DNA from: Hexactinellida sp. DTS-2022
Taxonomy: Eukaryota; Porifera; Hexactinellida
DNA: 64,000 bases
Direction of reading: 5' to 3'
Assembly: GCA_028753945.1 (NCBI GenBank)
Contig: JAPNXP010000013.1
Coordinates: 5,313,300 to 5,377,299 of the forward strand
Numbering within the stretch: the stretch's first letter is position 1; the number at the start of each line of letters is the position of its first letter. Shown one piece after another: positions 22,101 through 31,560 of this stretch. The position numbers were made by a program, and so were the translations under genes. The notes beneath the pieces were generated by a model. That model worked only from the letters and a program-made list of their open reading frames with translations, was not told the DNA's origin and ran no database searches.

Positions 22101-22201
22101 GGGTGCGAGACCAAAAGTGGCGTGGTGTGTCCAGGCTGACAGCTGATTGGCTGGCGACACAAAATCGATACGAATAATAAAATCAAAAACTTGTAATTCA
22201 T
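19199..22201 (-). CDS. ADAMTS-like secreted zinc metalloprotease, intronless
   Basis: Secreted extracellular-matrix protease of the ADAMTS type. One 3003-nt exon, 1000 aa. The first in-frame ATG (22201) gives the signal peptide MNYKFLILLFVSILCRQPISC; a longer reading needs a non-ATG start. Propeptide about 22-189 ends at a furin-like RNRR. The catalytic domain has the reprolysin zinc site HEMGHLLGSYHD at about 332-343 and a Met-turn YIMTQMF. Then follow a Cys-rich disintegrin-like part, a central thrombospondin-1 repeat (WAGWQEWSHCAHSCG), a Cys-rich and spacer region, and C-terminal TSP1 repeats (WGPCSATCGSGHK). TTTCAG ends 11 bases before the ATG. It is much more GC-rich than its flanks, and long shadow ORFs on the plus strand follow from that. 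Confidence 0.95.
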   Translation of the reverse strand: MNYKFLILLFVSILCRQPISCQPGHTTPLLVSHPNRPIRSLADGTPHGIKIALRVHGQNVTLNLVPNPDLLHANYALQHLHADGHIVSQSGVAAPCHYSGLVECVGCSDTRAFVSTCHGQLRGMFSFNRTDHFIEPLSPPHSHTHFVYSQVADPATHSEVLRDTGGSLGEVARSRLRSVRSYALRNRRYYLEVLVALDGSMTSHHGPATESYALTIMNIVAGLLAQPSIGQAISLVVSRLVTTSPGPDTFQWHRDTPDLSLSTFCAWQHRENGSHPATHDVALLLTRRSLCPPSAPCSVVGLANRAGLCHGQHSCLVVRDTGLMLAGTTVTHEMGHLLGSYHDENSGKCVGYATSDTSYIMTQMFTSATNHFTWSECSRHSIADFLSRGGDACLLNKPTNQIALSSLPLSADEQCRTALGPDSRAELSRSTCGALACHQTRATNRWLSLPMPMLDGTGCSINSRTQGACSSGVCVRKENRDVPIDGNWAGWQEWSHCAHSCGLSLRHRDRACAAPAPSRGGAVCLGDRRQYATCQVAECPPALPSRRDRQCRTVMWSYAGTWRALSDRYRVSAPCGLFCQREETGGVVSLPPVADGTECHGHTGLCLLGKCVRVDCRGELGGAATPDACGACGGDGSGCHIVSGTLREYLPSLSLHRLLSIPPGAREVTLTHLTPLSSLHLVLSQAGKSVLIRPNRNLSINGVKWSAATLANGSDTFSTPGPVSASLQLKVLGGPSQVALSYSYTLPLEPAASLASEVAFRWAPASLCHPCNATCGTGVKECVAQCVDSSNYPVSHLLCQADTRPPNTSRPCAPLPPCPTYLWSSSGWGPCSATCGSGHKTRHTLCFARTDLSFQLAPESKCVPGTRPLSSLPCRQPCATLPPVPLDTYVGVWSDSWSGCPVRNCLSPGAQRLVPECHLGGVKVDPSDCDPALRPAPRQRECQKECLEWEARPWRSCEKNCRRRRPVRCLRNGRKVAAATCATAKLAKPRGVQKCHNCNQ

Positions 22202-23531
22202 TTCAATATAATCTGAAATCAAACTGGAACTATAACAACTTAGTTCGGTATCTATTTATAGTCACTGAAGAAGCAGCACTGTACAAGGAATAATCCATTG
22301 GTGTGTTTGCAGAACCAACAAAAGGGACACAATTCGAATGCTCTAACTTGATTTACGTAAACAGACTTGATCTCAGAATATGTGAAGTGGTCAGTTTATA
22401 AATAGTGTAAGCTAATTAAACTGCAGACATAATTATGTCGCAAGCAATCATTCTAACGAGATAGCATAAATTGGAGCATTTGCGCGCGGAATTTGTGGAC
22501 ATTGGAGGGTGCAAATTCGCGTGAACAAATTGTACCGGACGAACGGAGCTAAATTTAAACGGTTGTTATTTCTGTTCCTCTAATAGCCACTTAGCCTATT
22601 AGCAACCAAATTTTATGCAAATTGTGAGTTGCTAATAAAGCAATTCACTGGACGTCATTATCCGATAATAACTTGTTAGTTCTTATATCGATAATAACTT
22701 GCTAGTCGTATATCGATAATAACTTGCTAGTCGTATATCGATTAGTGACCTGTTAATTATTGGAACTGTGTGGGCTAGTGCCTATTATGTGGCGGATTAA
22801 GTGGCACACAGGTGGCGAAAGTGGCGCATATACCACAGGGAAATGATGGCAGCTATACTAAAGCGAAAGTGTATTTTGTGGGGAAATAAGCAGAAATTAT
22901 TAAATGCGAAATGATTCGTAAAATCATTATTCTAGCTCCAAATCTATAGTTTCATAACCATAGTTATATGATTATAAGATTACTTGGCTATACTAATATA
23001 ATCATTTTGCCATTGCTTGATCATAATAATGGTTATCGTTGTTTCCTCAAAATGAGTGTTTGTACTCTGGAAATAACAAATCTTACAAAAACGTAAATAC
23101 TATAGCACCAAAAATGGGCTGACTAATAATTGGGAAAACTAATCAAGTCTATAATATTATAGACTAAACAAATAGCGATTCCCAACCCTTTTCAACCCTG
23201 GACTGCCTAAAATACCAAAATAATGGTCCGAAAATCCTTCTAACTTAGTATTACATTATTAAAACTTCGTTTACAACGAAATGGTTATAACGAACTCCGG
23301 TTATAACGAAACCAGCTTGAAATGAACTCTTTCAAGATCGAATTCCGCTTATAACAAACTCCGCATATAACGGAACGAAACTACGGTCCCGAGCACTTCG
23401 TTATAACGGGAGTTGACTGTATATAAATTGTTGCGACATATTTCAATGGAAAATTTGGTGTCTGACCAATTAACTATACCATGTATATCCTTAGTTCCAT
23501 ATTATCACCTAGCTAGTGCCTATAGAGAGAG
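22202..23531. other. Intergenic region between divergent ADAMTS and UBTD genes
   Basis: No gene seen. Contains a short tandem repeat of CGATAATAACTTGCTAGTCG (three copies, about 22664-22742) and a pogo-like MITE at 23259-23421. Confidence 0.6.
23259..23421. mobile_element. Pogo-like MITE with GTTATAACGAA termini
   Basis: Left part AACTTCGTTTACAACGAA, right part CGTTATAACGGGAGTTGACTGTA; internal GTTATAACGAACTCCGG repeats. Upstream of UBTD. Confidence 0.6.
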
Positions 23532-24568
23532 ATGGGAGTGTGTTTCAGCTGCCACTTCACGCGGGACCGGGACCTGCTGTTGGAGGGGGAGGGGGCAGGG
23601 GGAGGGATGCAGGGGAGCAACAAGCTGTTCGTGGGACAGCCCCTGTGGGAAGGTAACTGATGACCTAATCAACAGATATACAAGCCAATAGTGCAGGGAT
23701 TTCAGGGGTTTATTGGCTCTTAGGAGTTCTATTTTAAGACTGAAAAGTGTAATAGGAATTATAGTAATTACGTAGTGTCAGTGTTAGTGATGGAAATATT
23801 GTAAATTCTCTAAATCCGACAAAAAACTTGAAACTCCAGGATTTTATCAATGGTGATACGACTATGGTCTGAGGGCTTATAAGTGTGTTATAGCTGCATT
23901 CCTAGGTACCCCCGAGGTAACCAGGGAGGGGCTGGAGGCGCGGAGACGGGAGTTCTGGGACACGGCGCCGGCGTTCGGCGGGCGGGAGGAGATCTGGCGC
24001 GCGCTTAGGGCCGCCTGCGAATTCGCGGAAAAGGGAGAGTACGCCATGGCCCAAGCCATCGTAGACGGAGCCGGCATAATCCTGCCCAGCGGTGAGTTCG
24101 GCACTACCGGAACTGTAACTGGAACTAAGGTCTGTAGGGTACCTCTCCGAGACGTATGATGAGCTGGGACAGAGGTACACAGTCCCGAACTACTGTCTGG
24201 CCAGACCCAAGTCCCCCATGGGACATTCCAAAGACCCGACCCTGTCTCCAAGCAGAGAGCTGATGACGGAGATACGCGACACGATAACAGATTCTATAAT
24301 TAGAATCCGTCTCCAGTGCGGACGGGACCTAAGGCTAGAGGTGAGAATCCGATTGGTGGGTGAGAATGGTGACGGGATTTAGTGTCGTTTGTAGGTGAGC
24401 TCCGAGGACACAATCTGCCACTGCAAGAAGCGACTCGCGCGGGCGGAGGGGGTCCCGGTGTCGACGCAGGTGTGGTGCTACTCGGGGAAGGTGCTAAGGG
24501 ACACACAGACCGTGAGGGGGCTGAATATACCCAGTGGGCACGTGGTACAGGTGTGCGTGCTAGAGTAG
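23532..24568 (+). CDS. UBTD: Ubiquitin domain-containing protein of the UBTD1/2 family
   Basis: Adaptor that binds E2 ubiquitin-conjugating enzymes (family knowledge). Exons 23532-23652, 23906-24091, 24138-24340 and 24395-24568 make 227 aa, the same length as human UBTD1. Starts MGVCFSCH, a likely myristoylation and palmitoylation signal like the MGNC start of the family. The UBTD-specific helical domain reads REFWDTAPAFGGREEIWRAL and AQAIVDGAGIILPSG, then DELGQRYTVPNYCLARP; a C-terminal ubiquitin-like fold follows (IRIRLQCGRDLRLEV to HVVQVCVLE). TATAG (23521-23525) precedes the start by six bases. Squalene synthase follows on the same strand after 358 bp. Confidence 0.95.
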
Positions 24569-24687
24569 CAATGGTACTGGAGCATTGGAATTCACAGCAT
24601 TCTATAAGACGCTTTTATTAAGACTGTTCTATTTTTATATTATTACGCTTGATTTGTGATTAAACTGAAGTGTGAATAGAGTAGAAA

Positions 24688-24827
24688 CAGGCTTGTCAAA
24701 AGGTCCCCCATTGTCAGGCCAGGTCATGGTGGAAAAAATCATACAGGTCAGGTCATTTCAAGGCGTTCAGAAAATAGGTTCAGATCACCCAAAGGTCAGG
24801 TCATGACCTGACCTTTTGACAAGCCTG
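24688..24827. mobile_element. MITE with CAGGCTTGTCAAAAGGTC termini, hAT-like
   Basis: Left end CAGGCTTGTCAAAAGGTC and right end GACCTTTTGACAAGCCTG are exact inverted repeats. The 140-bp element has internal direct AGGTCAGGTCAT repeats and no ORF. The CAGG...CCTG ends resemble hAT non-autonomous elements. GTAGA flanks both sides, a short or decayed target duplication. Confidence 0.75.
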
Positions 24828-24926
24828 GTAGAGTCACCCGATAATCAGCCAATCAGGAGATCGCCTGTTGAGTATAAAACCAGGGATTAGAGCGGGATTA
24901 GCTATAGTCTGTTAGTTCGCATTCCG

Positions 24927-26231
24927 ATGGAGTTCTACGTATCCATGCTGCACCCGCTGGAGCTGTGGGCTTTGTTCCGCTTCCGGTATTTGGGCGGGAG
25001 GGGTGCAATCTGCCCCCCGCTGTCCCCCGGGGAGAAGGGGTCCCCGGACCTGGTCACCTGCTACCGGTACCTGGACCAGACCAGCCGGTCCTTCGCGGGA
25101 GTTATCCGGTCTATTAGGGACGATCAGCTGCGACCTGCGGTTGCGGTGTTCTACCTGGTCCTGCGGGCCCTGGACACCTTAGAGGACGACACATCGGTCC
25201 CCAGCGACGAGAAGGCCGCTCTGCTATGCCGGTTCCCCGCGCTGCTCCTGGAGGAGGACTGGAGCTTCCCGAGTCGCGCGCGCGACCGGATAGTTCTGCA
25301 GGACTTCCCGTCCATAGCCCGCGCGTACCGGGCCTTGCCCAACCGGTACCGGGAAGTCATTAGCGAGACCGCCGGACAGATGGGAACCGGATTCGCGGAG
25401 TTCCTCGACAAACCGGTTCTCTCGCTGGCGGACTGGGACCGGTATTGTCTGTACGCGGCCGGTCTCGTGGGGGTGGGACTCACGCGCCTATTCAGGAGTG
25501 GCGCAGTGGCACAAGTGGCAGAGGTGGCACAAGTGGCAGAGGAGGGGACAGAACAAACAGAAGAAGACAGGGAACTGTCGGTGGGCATGGGCCGGTTCCT
25601 ACAGAAGACTAATATTACTCGGGATTACTTGGAAGACACGCGGGAAGGGCGCCACTTCTGGCCGCGCGAAGTCTGGTCCCGCTACGGCGCCTCCCTGGAT
25701 ACGCTAGGGGAGCCCAGGAATGCGGCGCAGGGGCTGGCCTGTCTGAACCACCTGATCACGCTGACGCTGAAAGAGGCGCCAAAAGTGCTGGACTATCTGA
25801 CGAATTTGGGCGCCACAACGCGGGACGCTTCTCTGTTCAGTTTCTGCGCCATTCCGCAGGTGATGGCCATAGCAACGCTGTTGCTATGCTACGACAACAG
25901 GAATGTGTTTTTAGGCGCGGTTAGGATCCGCCGCGGCGAGACGGCTGCCCTGATGCAGGAGGCCACTTCTGTGACAGGTGTCAGGAATGTGTTCCGTCGC
26001 TACGCCCTCCGCCTGAGGGGGCGCGTTAGGAGAGGGGACCCTAGTTACCGGGAGACCCTGTTGGCATGCGACCGCATAGCCGAGAAGTGCGGGGAGGCAG
26101 AGGGGACACATTTGGTACCCCGCGGTCCCCTGGGGCTGGCGGTGGCACTGGCACTCGCCCTACTGGGGTACAGATACAGGGTGCATTCCATTCTGCTGTC
26201 CCGTATCCAGGCAGCAGTTAGGAAGTTGTAA
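24927..26231 (+). CDS. FDFT1: Squalene synthase (farnesyl-diphosphate farnesyltransferase)
   Basis: ER enzyme that joins two farnesyl diphosphates and reduces the product to squalene, the first committed sterol step. Single exon, 434 aa (human 417). Family motifs: CYRYLDQTSRSFAGVI, the Mg-binding LRALDTLEDD at about 92-101, YCLYAAGLVGVGLTRLF, and the second Asp-rich FLQKTNITRDYLED. A hydrophobic C-terminus (GLAVALALALLGYRY) fits the ER anchor. After GLTRLF an extra Val/Ala/Gln/Glu stretch (VAQVAEVAQVAE) is encoded by a tandem GTGGCACAAGTGGCAGAG repeat, absent from typical family members. GTTAG at 24911-24915 lies 11 bases before the ATG. Confidence 0.96.
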   Translation: MEFYVSMLHPLELWALFRFRYLGGRGAICPPLSPGEKGSPDLVTCYRYLDQTSRSFAGVIRSIRDDQLRPAVAVFYLVLRALDTLEDDTSVPSDEKAALLCRFPALLLEEDWSFPSRARDRIVLQDFPSIARAYRALPNRYREVISETAGQMGTGFAEFLDKPVLSLADWDRYCLYAAGLVGVGLTRLFRSGAVAQVAEVAQVAEEGTEQTEEDRELSVGMGRFLQKTNITRDYLEDTREGRHFWPREVWSRYGASLDTLGEPRNAAQGLACLNHLITLTLKEAPKVLDYLTNLGATTRDASLFSFCAIPQVMAIATLLLCYDNRNVFLGAVRIRRGETAALMQEATSVTGVRNVFRRYALRLRGRVRRGDPSYRETLLACDRIAEKCGEAEGTHLVPRGPLGLAVALALALLGYRYRVHSILLSRIQAAVRKL

Positions 26232-26371
26232 ATAAACAACCGAGTAAACAACAACAACAACAACAGTGTTGTGTTAGGATACGAATAGTTCACACATTTG
26301 ATTAATAATTAAAAGCTATATATAAACATAAATAAGTGACTGCTCTATACATAACACATTCCTAGATACCA

Positions 26372-29300
26372 TCAGTGTTGTCCGGGGTACGAGTCACAAA
26401 TCCGCTTGAGTCGCATGTCCCCCTCGGGAAACCGGTCCAACCGGAGTTTGTGCCGGAACCGCTCCGTCAGCTGTTTCTGGTACCCCCCGCCCCCCACCAG
26501 CACCAAGAACTGCGCCTCCGCCAGAGTGGTCATCTCGACCAGGGACACAAACCCGGTGTCCGTCTGGCCGTCCGCCAACGCCGGGTTGTAGAACCGGAAC
26601 CTTATTCCCTAACAACAACAACAATAATAACAACACAACACAATAATAACAACAGAACACAACAGAACACAACAACAACAATAATAATAAGAATTACTTA
26701 TACAGCGATCATCGGCGTTTGTTTGAATTAACCTGGCTAGTTTCTACCGATGGTGTTTTAAGATAAACCCATTAAAAAACAATCGGTAGAAACTAGGCAT
26801 GTTTTTAATACAAACGCCGATTATCGCTGTATAAGTAAACTCTAATAACAACACAACAGAACACAACAGCCGGTATAATCACGAATTGCAGCCTATGCCA
26901 GAGGTATAATCACAAATTGCAGCCTATGCCAGGTATAATCACAAATTGCAGCCTATGCCAGGTATAATCACAAATTGCAGCCTATGCCAGGTATAATCAC
27001 AAATTGCAGCCTATGCCAGGTATAATCACAAATTGCAGCCTATGCCCGGTATAATCACAAATTGCAGCCTATGCCCGGTATAATGACAAATTGCAGCCTA
27101 TGCCCGGTATAATGACAAATTGCAGCCTATGCCCGGTATAATCACAAATTGCAGCCTATGCCCGGTATAATCACGAATTGCAGCCTATGCCAGGTATAAT
27201 CACGAATTGCAGCCTATGCCAGGTATAATCACGAATTGCAGCCTATGCCAGGTATAATCACGAATTGCAGCCTATGCCAGGCATAATCACAAATTGCAGC
27301 CTATGCCCGGTATAATCACAAATTGCAGCCTATGCCCGGTATAATCACAAATTGCAGCCTATGCCCGGTATAATGACAAATTGCAGCCTATGCCCGGTAT
27401 AATGACAAATTGCAGCCTATGCCAGGTATAATCACAAATTGCAGCCTATGCCCGGTATAAACACAAATTGCAGCCTATGCCAGGTATAATCACGAATTGC
27501 AGCCTATGCCAGGTATAATCACGAATTGCAGCCTATGCCAGGTATAATCACGAATTGCAGCCTATGCCCGGTATAATCACAAACAGAACAGAACAGAACA
27601 ACATAACAACAACAACAACAACACCTCACCCTCTCTATGAACTTGTCCAGCGCCCAGTTTCCCAGTTTGCAGCCCTGGCAGCTCTCGGACCCGTACATTC
27701 CTAAGTCGCATATCGGTAGCAGGGAGGTTGCCTCGGGCGCTACGGTCTGTATGGCCCGGAGGTGTGTCGCGAGCTCGCTGAGACATTGCGCCACAAAGGT
27801 GTCGGGCGAGTGTCCCCTGTGTGCCACCGCTGCCAGCTTCTCGAGACGCACGTGTAGACCAATCAGCGGCCGGGACAGGTTAAGCGAGCGCAGGTACGTC
27901 CGGGAGGCCGAGTGCACCTAAGGAGTGTATGATTAACCAATCGGATGGCAGGGTTGCAGGCACTCACCTGGTCGGACACGGGCCAGGGGGGCAGGGGCGG
28001 AAAGTGGGTGACTGTCTCTATTTGTGTCCGCTTGGAGGTGTCGCCGCGGCCTCTGGAGAGCCCGCGCCAGTTGGCCAGCACCACCGAGTTCGGCTCCTGG
28101 GTCAGGCGGGAGAATATCTGGGAGAATTCCTTAACGTGCATAGCAACGGACGCGTTTATGCAGACCGCGCGACGCACGTGGAAAGCCCGCCTAAAAAGTG
28201 AGACCGGCCCCGCGTTAAGACTCCGCTCCAGCTTGGAGATGATAGAGTCCTAATGGAATGTGGTTATAGCGTGTATAGCATAGCAACCGGGGTACCTTAA
28301 GGAATTCGGTGCAGTCCGTGACAGGCTCGGTCTCCAGCGAGGCCATCACCTGATTGGTCCACTTGTCTGGCAACAGCCACTCGTCTCTGGTATGTCTGGC
28401 ATGCACGAACAGGCCCAGCAGAATTAGGCGCGGGGACCGCTGCAGAAAGCTGTGGAACGTGTCCAGCATTGTTCCGGCGGTGCGACAGAGGTTCTGGTTG
28501 AAGTCCGGAATGGAGTAGTAGAGGCCCAGCGGCTCCGTGGGGGACAGCAGCACCGAGCGGGCGCCCAGGTTCGGGACCCCGAACAGCCGGCTGTTCGACA
28601 CCTAGGTATAGGGTAAGGGGAATATATAGGACATGTAATTAGGACATGTAAATTTTGGATGTAAATTTGGACATTTGGGATCCTCTCCTATACCGTAACA
28701 TTGTATCATACCAGCATTAGGAGGCATATACAAAGCCTGTATAACACTATAGAGATGGTAATACTGCTATCTCACCTGTGGGAATACGGCTAGTCTGTCT
28801 GTGTCGGCTGCTAGCTCCGCCAGGTCGATGAGGTTCCGCATTCCGTTCTGCAGCTGCTCCCAGTATCCGGCTGCCAGCAGGTAGCTCGTCAGCTTGAGGG
28901 AGGGAGACACACAGGAGAGGGTCATGTACCCATTCAGGTCCATGAGGGAGGAGTAGCCGCGCGCGTACTCGCCCCGCTCCGCGGCCCGCAGGTCCACTTC
29001 CGGAGAGAACACGTGACCCAGCGAGGCCAGCAGCCCCCGGGGCAGCGGGCCCGAAGGGGGCGACAGCAGGACCAACTCAGAGGCGGCGCCCGTCTCTGTT
29101 ATAGTCACACCTGAGACCAGACAGCAGTAGAGCAGGTAGGCTATAAATAGAATAGTGTAATAACAGGCAGGCTATAAATAGAATAAAACAACCAAAATAA
29201 TCGCGGGTAATGACTCACCTGAGAGTATAAATAGCAGCAGAAAAACAGCTTTTCTGTATTTGAAACGTAAATTTTTGGAAAATATTTTGAAAGAACTGAA

Positions 29301-29538
29301 ACAGGAGTCCCGCGCTGTAACAAATTCCAAATTCTCCCAAGCGTTGCATAGCAACCAGTGCGTGGAGAGAGGAATGCGTAACCAGGCCAGGAACTTGTAA
29401 TGGGACCTATAAATAGAACTGGTTAACCAATCAGCAGCGGGAGTTAGGCACTGAGAGAGACCTGTGGTTCGGAGATCCGACGCACCTCAGCGAGGACTGA
29501 AGGGAGTCCCCCAGGCACTGCAAGGGCGAGACGCTCAT
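26372..29538 (-). CDS. Fucosyltransferase-like membrane protein, uncharacterised invertebrate family
   Basis: I do not recognise a named orthologue. Seven phased exons, 29538-29486, 29406-29219, 29110-28776, 28601-28296, 28249-27968, 27917-27630, 26608-26372, give 562 aa. A short hydrophobic segment at about residues 71-81 (KAVFLLLFILSG) after a basic stretch suggests a type II Golgi topology. Then come GYWEQLQNGMRNLIDL, NSRLFGVPNLGA, PLIGLHVRLEK, CDLGMYGSESCQGCK and GFVSLVEMTTLAEAQFLVLVGGGGYQKQL. The GLHVR motif and late acidic/Gly-rich block resemble GDP-fucose O-fucosyltransferase-like proteins; this is inference. Last gene of the co-oriented cluster, 150 bp after MO25. Intron 6 holds a 29-bp minisatellite and a 145-bp hairpin element. 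Confidence 0.75.
26694..26838. mobile_element. 145-bp hairpin MITE in the fucosyltransferase-like intron
   Basis: TTACTTATACAGCGAT at the left is matched by ATCGCTGTATAAGTAA at the right, and pairing continues inward (CGGCGTTTG with CAAACGCCG; CTAGTTTCTACCGAT with ATCGGTAGAAACTAG). The element is nearly palindromic throughout. Confidence 0.8.
26873..27577. repeat. 29-bp minisatellite, about 24 copies
   Basis: Unit GGTATAATCACAAATTGCAG plus CCTATGCCM in head-to-tail order. Copies differ at a few sites (CACAAA/CACGAA/GACAAA, CCC/CCA), with variants clustered in runs, as expected from local slippage or conversion. It fills most of the last intron of the host gene. Confidence 0.95.
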
Positions 29539-29688
29539 TGGTCAGTAGCAGCAGTCAGCTAATGTACCATGGATAAGAGAGCATAATATAATACACAGAT
29601 ATAGCCGTATAGTTATTGGCAGCATGTGTTAATTAGCTTAACAGACAGTATAGGGACACACAATTCATAGAATAGGAATATAGACAGG

Positions 29689-31476
29689 TCACGAGGGGAC
29701 GGATTTCATTTCCCGGATCTGCTTTATGAGGTACGCTTTCTCCTCGTTGAACTGTTCGTCCTCGCTGCGGTCAGTCTGGAACCTAACAGAGACAGGGTCA
29801 TGCCTGGATACGGGAGGGGCAATAGGAATGTACCTGGATAGGAACTCGACTAGCTTGTCCTTGTTCTTGAGGAGGATCTCTCCCACGGGCTGCGACTTGT
29901 TCGGGTTGGCAACAAACACTTTAAAAACGTGGAAAGCCTCGAACTGGATATTCCTGCTAGGATTGCAGAGCAGATTCATCATAATCTTAAGATTGTGACC
30001 CGACGCGATGTACCTGCAGTCAGCCAATCAAATACAGGAATATAAACTCTCTTATAACTTACATTTAACGCCATTTTAATTATAAATTAACTAGGAAATT
30101 AGACCCCCTTCCTATGTCACGCTTTTAACACTTGTAATAAATAGGATGTTTGATAGCGCTACATAGCGTTTAACGTATCTCCCTGGTTACAGGAGTGTTA
30201 GTATGGAATGTGTCACCTGGTCATGACGGTGAAGTTGTGTCTGTCGAGCAGCAGCTCTCCCAGCAGCTTGAGGCTCTGTCGGCGCGTGACGTAGTTGTCC
30301 GACTCGATGAGCGACTGGTAGTGCGAGAAGACCTGTTCGTAGTTCTTCTCTAGGAACTCGCTGGTCATGATCTTGTGTCGCGTGAGCAGCTCGCGGAGCG
30401 TGGCGAACGCGTCGCTGGCGATGTCGAATACCTGAAGCTGTACATATCCGAAGAATAGGAACAGTTCGTCCGAGTACAGGATGAGTCTGGCGAGCACCTC
30501 GTGGCGGAGACAGTCCCGCAGCATGAGCCCGCTGTTCAGCGCGATCTCCGGGGTCTCGTAGCCGCGGATGAGCAGACTCAGGATGTCCTGGTGCGCCACC
30601 AGGTAGTCAACCGTGGGGAACCTGTAACCGGAACTTAAACAGGAACCAACTAGCGAGAGGCCTTATAGTCCACATATGGACTCAGTTCATACAGAGACAA
30701 GTATCAGGCATTTGTAAATGCGCTCCTAATCTGGTATAATGCAATTTCCATACGCCTAATCGCTAATTAATTTTACAGTATAGGAGAGGATATCAAATTT
30801 TCCGCTCCTAATTAATATTTTCCAAAAATAAATCTCCTGGATAATTCCTTATAGTACAGACCTTATACACACAATTGGTTACCTGGTCCCCAGCTGCCGC
30901 TTGAGAATGAATGAGAATATGAGTGCCACCTCCTTGCGTGTCTCGAACTCCATGAGGGGCAGAGCCATTAACAGGGGGGACAGCAGATGCTGGTTGTACA
31001 CCTCCTGGCTTAGGAGCGCTATCTGCTCCTGGCCCGGCTCCTGCTCCGGCAGTCCATACAGGACCAGCTTCATGGCGGACAGGCACTTGCACACCTAGGC
31101 AGTCAGTAGTGTAATAGCACTGTGTAAGTAGTATGGTATTATAGGGAACTCTCGTTATAACGAAGTGCTTGGGACCTGTAAATCCCTTCGTTATAAGCGG
31201 ATAATAATTAATGCATTTAGTGCTCTGGGGGAAATATCCATTTCGTTATAACGGGAGTTCACTGTAGTTAATATTTACTCCGGATAAGAACACATTCCCC
31301 TGGTGTTATACTGTACCTAGCAACCCCTATGGCGGCTAGGAATGGGAACTAACCTCCTCGGAGGCCTTCTTCCGGTTGGGCGGGCTGTCCCTGGTCCGCT
31401 CCAGCTGCTGGAGGGTCTCCCGCAGCGCGCGCACCGCGTCCTGGGGGGACTTTGTTCCCGTTCGGAATAGAGGCAT
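29689..31476 (-). CDS. CAB39: MO25 / calcium-binding protein 39 (LKB1-STRAD scaffold)
   Basis: Armadillo-like scaffold that stabilises the LKB1-STRAD kinase complex and activates STE20 kinases. Exons 31476-31354, 31094-30883, 30621-30217, 30013-29834 and 29782-29689 give 337 aa (human 341). Very conserved blocks: [74 protein letters not shown] and [20 protein letters not shown]. The last intron (29783-29833) is only 51 nt, divisible by three and without stop, so a retained form would insert 17 residues. TAG ends one base before the ATG. SCD lies 84 bp upstream on the same strand. Confidence 0.98.
31139..31265. mobile_element. Pogo-like MITE in MO25 intron 1
   Basis: Left AACTCTCGTTATAACGAAG and right TTCGTTATAACGGGAGTTC, ending ACTGTA, form a terminal inverted repeat; no ORF. 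Confidence 0.65.
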
Positions 31477-31560
31477 GCTAGCTAACAATCAATTCGAGTA
31501 TTATTACAGTTACAAACTACAAACAATCTATGGATAAATACTACTAAGTTCTATTTATAG

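Noticed and set aside
19373-22177. Several long plus-strand ORFs
   Set aside because: All lie opposite the GC-rich ADAMTS exon and carry no recognisable domain.
26873-27577. CRISPR array (29-bp repeats)
   Set aside because: Units are head-to-tail without unique spacers and lie in a eukaryotic intron.
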